This document shows, one piece after another, positions 5,925-9,327 of a stretch of 9,327 nucleotides of DNA. The notes beneath the pieces were generated by a model, which was given only the letters and a program-made list of their open reading frames with translations, was not told the origin of the DNA and did no database searches. The stretch is taken from assembly GCA_023261525.1 (NCBI GenBank), contig JAHFOU010000073.1, positions 1-9,327 of the forward strand, written 5' to 3'. The stretch comes from Planctomycetota bacterium. GTDB lineage: Bacteria; Planctomycetota; SBBH01; JAHFOU01. Positions within the stretch are counted from its first letter, which is position 1. Each line of letters starts with the position of its first letter. Position numbers and translations under genes: made by a program.

Positions 5925-6907
5925 AGGGTCTGGAGGAGGGCCGCCAGCCTCGGGGCCGTGACGGAGAGGGCATAGCCCTCCTCCACGGTCTTCCGGCCCG
6001 CGGCGCCCATCCGCTTGCGGAGCTCGGGGTCGTCCTTCAGCTGGCGCACGGCCAGGAGCCATTCCTCCACCGTGGCCGGGGAGAAGCCGTTGACCCCGTC
6101 GACCAGGACGTCGGCATTCATGCCGACCGGGGAGGCCACCGCCGGCACCCCCGAGGCCATGTACTGCAGGAGCTTCAGGCCGCACTTCCCCTTGGACCAG
6201 GGGTCGTCGGGAAGGGGCATCACGCCCAGGTCGAAACTGCGGAGGGTCTGGGCCTCGTTTTCCGCCGTCCAGCGGACGCCGTCGACCTTCAGGCGCTTGT
6301 ACTGGGGGAAGCGGCTGGAGAGGACCCGGAAGATTGTGCCGGGGACGTCCCTGCCGAGCCGCTCGAAGAGGTCGCGTTGGGCTTCGAGGTAGGCCACCGA
6401 GCCCGTGTCCCCGATCCAGCCCATGACCACCGGTCCGACATGGCGGGGCCAGGTCCTCACGGCATAGCGGTCCAGGTCCAGGGCGGTGGGGAGGACGGCC
6501 ACCCGGTCCGTATGCTCCCGGGCGTGGCGCTCCAGGTAGCGGTTGCCGACGATGACGAGGTCGGCGGCCTTCACGGTCGCGGCGAAGCGCCGCCTCCTGC
6601 CGGCGGACTCCTGGCGCCCGGGGGAGAGGGTGTCCCGGTACATCACCGCGTCGTCCACGTCGTAGACGAGGCGCTTGGCGGCCCTGCGGATCTGGCGCAG
6701 GCGCAGGGCGCTCGGACGCTTGCGGTGCAGGATCAGCAGGTCCAGGGTGCGGATCCAGCGCAGGGTCCTCCCCCAGGTCCACCAGGAGGAGGGGAAGGGC
6801 CTGGCCTCACAGGAGAAGCCGGACGTCTCCAGGTGGGGGAAATACTGGAGGACGCGGTAGCGGCTGGAGGGGACCTCGAAGCCCTGGATGAGGGCGCCCA
6901 GCTTCAT
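5921..6907 (-). CDS. GT4-type glycosyltransferase
   Basis: This is a 328-residue protein with the order of motifs seen in GT-B fold glycosyltransferases of family GT4. The N-terminal SSRYRVLQYFPHLE (14-27) begins the acceptor-side Rossmann domain, and YDVDDAV follows at 82-88. GWIGDTGSVAYL (163-174) opens the sugar-nucleotide domain. GKCGLKLLQYMASGVPAVAS (240-259) is the donor-binding loop region, with VGMNADVLVDGVNG after it. No signal peptide or membrane helix is visible, so it should act at the cytoplasmic face, moving a sugar from a nucleotide donor to an unknown acceptor. The ATG overlaps the methyltransferase stop (ATGA at 6904-6907) and the end overlaps the DUF983 start. Context suggests surface glycan work, but donor and acceptor cannot be read from the sequence. 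Confidence 0.9.
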   Translation of the reverse strand: MKLGALIQGFEVPSSRYRVLQYFPHLETSGFSCEARPFPSSWWTWGRTLRWIRTLDLLILHRKRPSALRLRQIRRAAKRLVYDVDDAVMYRDTLSPGRQESAGRRRRFAATVKAADLVIVGNRYLERHAREHTDRVAVLPTALDLDRYAVRTWPRHVGPVVMGWIGDTGSVAYLEAQRDLFERLGRDVPGTIFRVLSSRFPQYKRLKVDGVRWTAENEAQTLRSFDLGVMPLPDDPWSKGKCGLKLLQYMASGVPAVASPVGMNADVLVDGVNGFSPATVEEWLLAVRQLKDDPELRKRMGAAGRKTVEEGYALSVTAPRLAALLQTL

Positions 6908-7527
6908 CGGGGCGTGGCGACGGCGACCACGGACTGGGCGTAGTCCAGGTTCCAGAGCCTCAGGATGCGCCCGGCCGGGGAGTGGCGGACCAGGGCGTAC
7001 TGGAGCCAGGAGCCGTGGTAGGTCCTGTGCAGGGAGGGGACTTGGAAGCCCGCCAGGATCAGGAGGGCGCCCAGGTCGGTGTAGACCAGGGGGGTGCGGT
7101 GGGTCGCGTCCTTCCAGTACTGCCCGGGCCGGAAGACGTTGGGCGTGGAGAGGACGAGCCGTCCGCCCGGGGCCAGGACCCGGCGGAGGCCCTCCAGCCA
7201 GGGCCCGATCTCCTCCAGGGAGAGGTGCTCGATGACCTCCCAGGCGACGACCAGATCGAAGGATTCCTTCACCTCGTCGAGGGCGCGGAAGTCGTGCCCC
7301 CCGGCCGGATCGATATCCAGGGTCTTGTGGATCAGGGTGGGGAAGGACGCCTTCAGGCGGTCATCGAAGGGTCGCTCGGCCGCCCCGACCTCCAGGAGCC
7401 GCCCGCCGTCCTTGAGGTGGGAGGCCAGGAAGGGGAAGCGCTTGCGGACGACCGGGAGGTCGAAGACGGAGGGCCAGCGGCGTCGGATCTCCTCGCGCGC
7501 ACGCGCGAGCTCGCTCCAGGGGATCAC
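6904..7527 (-). CDS. Class I SAM-dependent methyltransferase
   Basis: This is a 207-residue protein with a Rossmann-type methyltransferase core. Motif I is LLEVGAAERPFDDRL (44-58). The acidic LDIDPAGG (70-77) would hold the SAM ribose. DLVVAWEVIEHLS (91-103) and LAPGGRLVLSTPN (118-130) are motifs typical of the Methyltransf_11/23-type families common in polysaccharide and lipid clusters. KDATHRTPLVY (139-149) resembles the DxTH segment of such enzymes. The GTG start overlaps the TGA stop of the upstream secreted-protein gene (GTGA, 7524-7527), and the stop overlaps the glycosyltransferase ATG. The substrate is not identifiable; pairing with a glycosyltransferase suggests a sugar or lipid-linked glycan. 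Confidence 0.9.
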   Translation of the reverse strand: MIPWSELARAREEIRRRWPSVFDLPVVRKRFPFLASHLKDGGRLLEVGAAERPFDDRLKASFPTLIHKTLDIDPAGGHDFRALDEVKESFDLVVAWEVIEHLSLEEIGPWLEGLRRVLAPGGRLVLSTPNVFRPGQYWKDATHRTPLVYTDLGALLILAGFQVPSLHRTYHGSWLQYALVRHSPAGRILRLWNLDYAQSVVAVATPR

Positions 7528-8585
7528 TTCTTTTTCGGTTCCTCGATCGGATGGTCGAGGAGGTTCTTGATCCAGGACTTCTCATACTCGTCCGGGGACC
7601 GCTTGTAGCCCGTGTGGAAGGCGTCCGCCTGCTTGGCGCCGGAGAACAGGGCCTCCACGAAGGCCTGGAAGGCCTCCGGCTTCTTCGCCAGGTCCCGGAC
7701 CATGCACCAGGAGACCGCCACGTCGGCGCCGGTCAGCTTGTCGAACTTGGTCCCCATGAGGTTGCCCAGCCGGGTGTAGGCGGGCTTCTTGGTCTTGGGA
7801 TCGATCTTGCCGTCCTTGTAGTCCCTCACGACCCGGTAGGCGATCCGGTCCCAGGGCTCGTTGGACCCCCGCTTCTCGTACTGGTCGTCGTCGTAGCCCA
7901 CCTTGGCGATGCAGCAGGCCCTCGGGGTGCCGAGCATGACCCCGTCCAGCCAGGAGGGGAAGCCCTCGTCCAGCCAGCCCGGGGTGGGGGTGTCGCCCCG
8001 GCTCTTGGCGTAGGCCCTCAGGATCTGATGCCCCAGGTTGTGGACGGTCAGGTGGCGGCGGACCTCCTCGTTGAGCCCGTAGGAGGGATCCAGGCAGACG
8101 AAGCCGCCGGAGGACGCGATGGTCTCCAGGAGCTTAAGCAGGCCCTCGTTGCCGTTGGCCTTGGCCTGGTCCTGGCCATAGGCCATGTATTCCGACTTCT
8201 TCGCGAAATAGACCATGATCATCTTGTGCTCGACATGGAGGTCCGCGGGTTTGCACTTGAGCAGGGCACAGGCCTTGTCGAGGGCCTGGCGGGAGAGCTT
8301 GTAGCCGTCCTCCAGGGTCTTGGCGTCGCAGGACCCCGCGGCCACGATATCGTCGTCCTCCTTGAAGGTCAGGGGCCAGCCGTGGGCCTGGGACTTCTGC
8401 TCCAGCCAGCGGCGGATGAGGGTGGCGTCGTAGGCGGCCTTCTCGGGAGGCGTGGCCGGGGGAGGCGGTGGAGGAGGTTGCTCGGGCGGCTGCTCGGGCT
8501 GTTCGGGCGGCGCCGGCGGCGGATCCTCCGCCAGGGCGGGGGCCAGGAAGGCCAAGGTCAAAGAGAGCAGGAGGAGGCGTCTCAC
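7524..8585 (-). CDS. Secreted gluzincin-like protein with HNLGH in place of HExxH
   Basis: This is a 353-residue protein starting at GTG. Residues 1-19 are a Sec signal peptide (basic MRR, hydrophobic core, ALA before the cut) with no lipobox Cys. A proline- and PEQP-rich linker runs about 22-47, then a soluble domain of about 300 residues. HNLGH at 182-186 followed by WLDEGF at 204-209 matches the gluzincin plan: two zinc His ligands and a third ligand, E207, on the next helix. The catalytic Glu of HExxH is Asn183 (AAC), two base changes away from a Glu codon. So zinc may bind while ordinary peptidase activity is probably absent. The nearest known style is the DUF1570/peptidase-MA-like secreted proteins, but I cannot name the family with certainty. 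It is the first gene of the operon, with a -10 only 6 nt before its start. Confidence 0.85.
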   Translation of the reverse strand: MRRLLLLSLTLAFLAPALAEDPPPAPPEQPEQPPEQPPPPPPPATPPEKAAYDATLIRRWLEQKSQAHGWPLTFKEDDDIVAAGSCDAKTLEDGYKLSRQALDKACALLKCKPADLHVEHKMIMVYFAKKSEYMAYGQDQAKANGNEGLLKLLETIASSGGFVCLDPSYGLNEEVRRHLTVHNLGHQILRAYAKSRGDTPTPGWLDEGFPSWLDGVMLGTPRACCIAKVGYDDDQYEKRGSNEPWDRIAYRVVRDYKDGKIDPKTKKPAYTRLGNLMGTKFDKLTGADVAVSWCMVRDLAKKPEAFQAFVEALFSGAKQADAFHTGYKRSPDEYEKSWIKNLLDHPIEEPKKK

Positions 8586-8591
8586 CCCCGC

Positions 8592-8599
8592 ATTATAAT
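8592..8599. promoter_or_regulatory. Palindromic divergent -10 element (ATTATAAT)
   Basis: ATTATAAT reads the same on both strands and so contains a perfect TATAAT in each direction: 8594-8599 for folE on plus and 8597-8592 for the four-gene operon on minus. On minus the hexamer ends 6 nt before the GTG at 8585, which would make the operon mRNA leaderless. On plus it leaves a leader of about 15 nt containing the folE ribosome site. No convincing -35 is visible on either strand. Confidence 0.6.
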
Positions 8600-8609
8600 C
8601 CCGGCCCCA

Positions 8610-8617
8610 GGGAGGGG
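8610..8617 (+). promoter_or_regulatory. folE ribosome binding site
   Basis: GGGAGGGG contains GGAGG 5 nt before ATG 8621. This fixes the folE start and rules out the longer open frame that runs back into the opposite gene. Confidence 0.7.
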
Positions 8618-8620
8618 TGC

Positions 8621-9196
8621 ATGCCGATCTACGAAAAGGACGTCGACCAGCCCGCCATCCGCCGCGCCGTGCGCGAGATCCTCAAGGCCGTGGGGGAGGA
8701 CCCCGACCGCGAGGGGCTCCGCGACACCCCGGCCCGGGTGGCGCGGATGTACGCCGAGCTCTGCGAGGGCCTGCGCAAGGATCCCCGCAAGGACCTGAAG
8801 GCCCGCTTCCGCGAGCGTTACGACGAGGTCGTCCTGGTGAAGGACATCCCCTTCCACTCCCTGTGCGAGCACCACCTCCTGCCCTTCATCGGGAAGGTCC
8901 ACGTGGGTTACCTGCCCAGCGGCCAGGTCCTGGGCCTTTCCAAGGTCGCCCGCATCGTGGATACCCTGGCCCACCGCCCCCAGGTCCAGGAGCGCCTGAC
9001 CACCCAGATCGCCGAGCTCCTGAACCGGGAGCTCAAGCCCAAGGGGGTGGCCGTGGTCATGGAGGCCTCCCACGCCTGCATGACCATCCGGGGCGTGAAG
9101 AAGCCCGGCTCCGCCATGATCACCTCGGCCATGCTCGGCCACTTCCGCCGCGACCCGGCGGCGCGCGCCGAGGTCATGGCCCTCATCCGGGGATGA
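8621..9196 (+). CDS. folE: GTP cyclohydrolase I
   Basis: This 191-residue protein is the normal length for bacterial FolE. It converts GTP to 7,8-dihydroneopterin triphosphate, the first step of tetrahydrofolate (and queuosine or biopterin) synthesis, as a cytosolic homodecamer. The zinc ligands are C82 and H85 in [11 protein letters not shown] (79-89) and C153 in [10 protein letters not shown] (150-159). [19 protein letters not shown] (96-114), the [10 protein letters not shown] helix (123-132) and [11 protein letters not shown] (166-176) are further family signatures, so it appears complete and active. The start is chosen by the ribosome site at 8610-8617 and by alignment of the N-terminal helix ([19 protein letters not shown]). 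The gene is divergent from the glycan-type operon and shares a palindromic -10 with it. The stop overlaps the next start as ATGA, so the downstream gene is probably co-translated. Confidence 0.97.
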   Translation: MPIYEKDVDQPAIRRAVREILKAVGEDPDREGLRDTPARVARMYAELCEGLRKDPRKDLKARFRERYDEVVLVKDIPFHSLCEHHLLPFIGKVHVGYLPSGQVLGLSKVARIVDTLAHRPQVQERLTTQIAELLNRELKPKGVAVVMEASHACMTIRGVKKPGSAMITSAMLGHFRRDPAARAEVMALIRG

Positions 9197-9327
9197 CGCC
9201 GATGAGCGCCCAGGCTCCGCCGGCCTCCGCCGGGGCGGTCGAGGCCAGGGGGCTTCCCCGGAGGGTCTGGTCCGTCCTCTCCTCGGTCTGGGTCGGGATC
9301 TTCCTCCTGCTGAACCTGGCGGGCCTG
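9193..9327 (+). CDS. ResB-like membrane protein (5' end only)
   Basis: The first 45 codons are present and the gene runs off the right edge. ATG 9193 overlaps the folE stop (ATGA); a second in-frame ATG at 9202 is also possible. A short Ala/Pro-rich, weakly basic N-terminus is followed by [20 protein letters not shown] and then AGL, the start of a membrane helix. The pattern W-x-x-L-S-S-x-x-x-G-I-x-L-L-L is the usual opening of ResB, the membrane partner in system II cytochrome c maturation. With only one helix visible this is a tentative identification; another multi-pass membrane protein remains possible. Confidence 0.6.
   Translation, partial: MTPMSAQAPPASAGAVEARGLPRRVWSVLSSVWVGIFLLLNLAGL

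Noticed and set aside
5925..6782. Upstream extension of the DUF983 open frame
   Set aside because: It is an arginine/proline-rich shadow of the glycosyltransferase. DUF983 proteins start just before the first CPxC, which fits the GTG at 5924.
8468..8620. Longer N-terminus for folE starting at 8468
   Set aside because: It would run through the opposite gene and the promoter. The ribosome site and FolE family length support 8621.
7551..8798. Plus-strand open frame opposite the secreted pseudo-peptidase
   Set aside because: It is repetitive Gly/Leu/Val/Arg sequence without motifs, and the minus strand has a signal peptide and zinc-site motifs.
8582..9142. Minus-strand open frame opposite folE
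   Set aside because: It is a His/Gly/Leu-rich shadow of a well-conserved enzyme gene.
1..9327. Mobile elements, CRISPR arrays, tRNA-targeted integration
   Set aside because: Despite two tRNA genes, I saw no integrase or transposase, no direct repeats flanking a block, no regularly spaced repeats, and no obvious change of base composition.

Overview
This 9.3 kb window is very GC-rich and tightly packed. It holds two tRNA genes, seven complete protein genes, one gene cut by each window edge, and no gap longer than about 60 bases. It looks like chromosomal DNA of a high-GC, free-living, probably Gram-negative bacterium. The Hanks-type kinase carrying zinc ribbons, the GspK-like pseudopilin with a LamG-like domain, the Bax-inhibitor/YccA protein and the gluzincin-like secreted protein together recall Planctomycetota, Acidobacteriota or a related uncultured phylum. 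That placement is an inference from gene style, not a measured result.

Layout. (1) 2-208: the 3' end of a Bax inhibitor-1/YccA membrane protein gene. (2) 246-318: tRNA-Lys(UUU), followed after only 16 nt by a cytosolic Ser/Thr kinase with zinc ribbons at both ends (335-1489). (3) 1526-1603: tRNA-Glu(UUC), with a recognisable promoter overlapping the kinase stop codon. (4) 1612-4725, minus: a 1037-residue protein with a class III (prepilin-like) N-terminus, GspK-like motifs, two predicted calcium loops and a C-terminal LamG-like region. (5) 4786-5589, plus: a divergent zinc-ribbon membrane protein with an HEFGH metalloprotease-type motif. (6) 8585-5586, minus: a four-gene operon in which every junction is a 4-nt start/stop overlap. 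In order of transcription it encodes a secreted gluzincin-like protein whose catalytic Glu is replaced by Asn, a SAM methyltransferase, a GT4-type glycosyltransferase and a small DUF983 membrane protein. (7) 8621-9196, plus: folE (GTP cyclohydrolase I), overlapping by 4 nt the start of a partial membrane protein gene that looks ResB-like.

How the parts may work together. The methyltransferase and glycosyltransferase suggest surface glycan synthesis, with DUF983 and the secreted protein as membrane and extracytoplasmic partners; only the operon structure is directly visible. The pseudopilin and the membrane metalloprotease-like gene are divergent and appear to share overlapping -10 elements. 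The same arrangement occurs at the folE/operon divide, where the -10 is an exact palindrome. In both places the minus-strand -10 sits 6-8 nt before the start codon, so those mRNAs would be leaderless or nearly so. No CRISPR array, insertion sequence, integrase or clear intrinsic terminator is visible.
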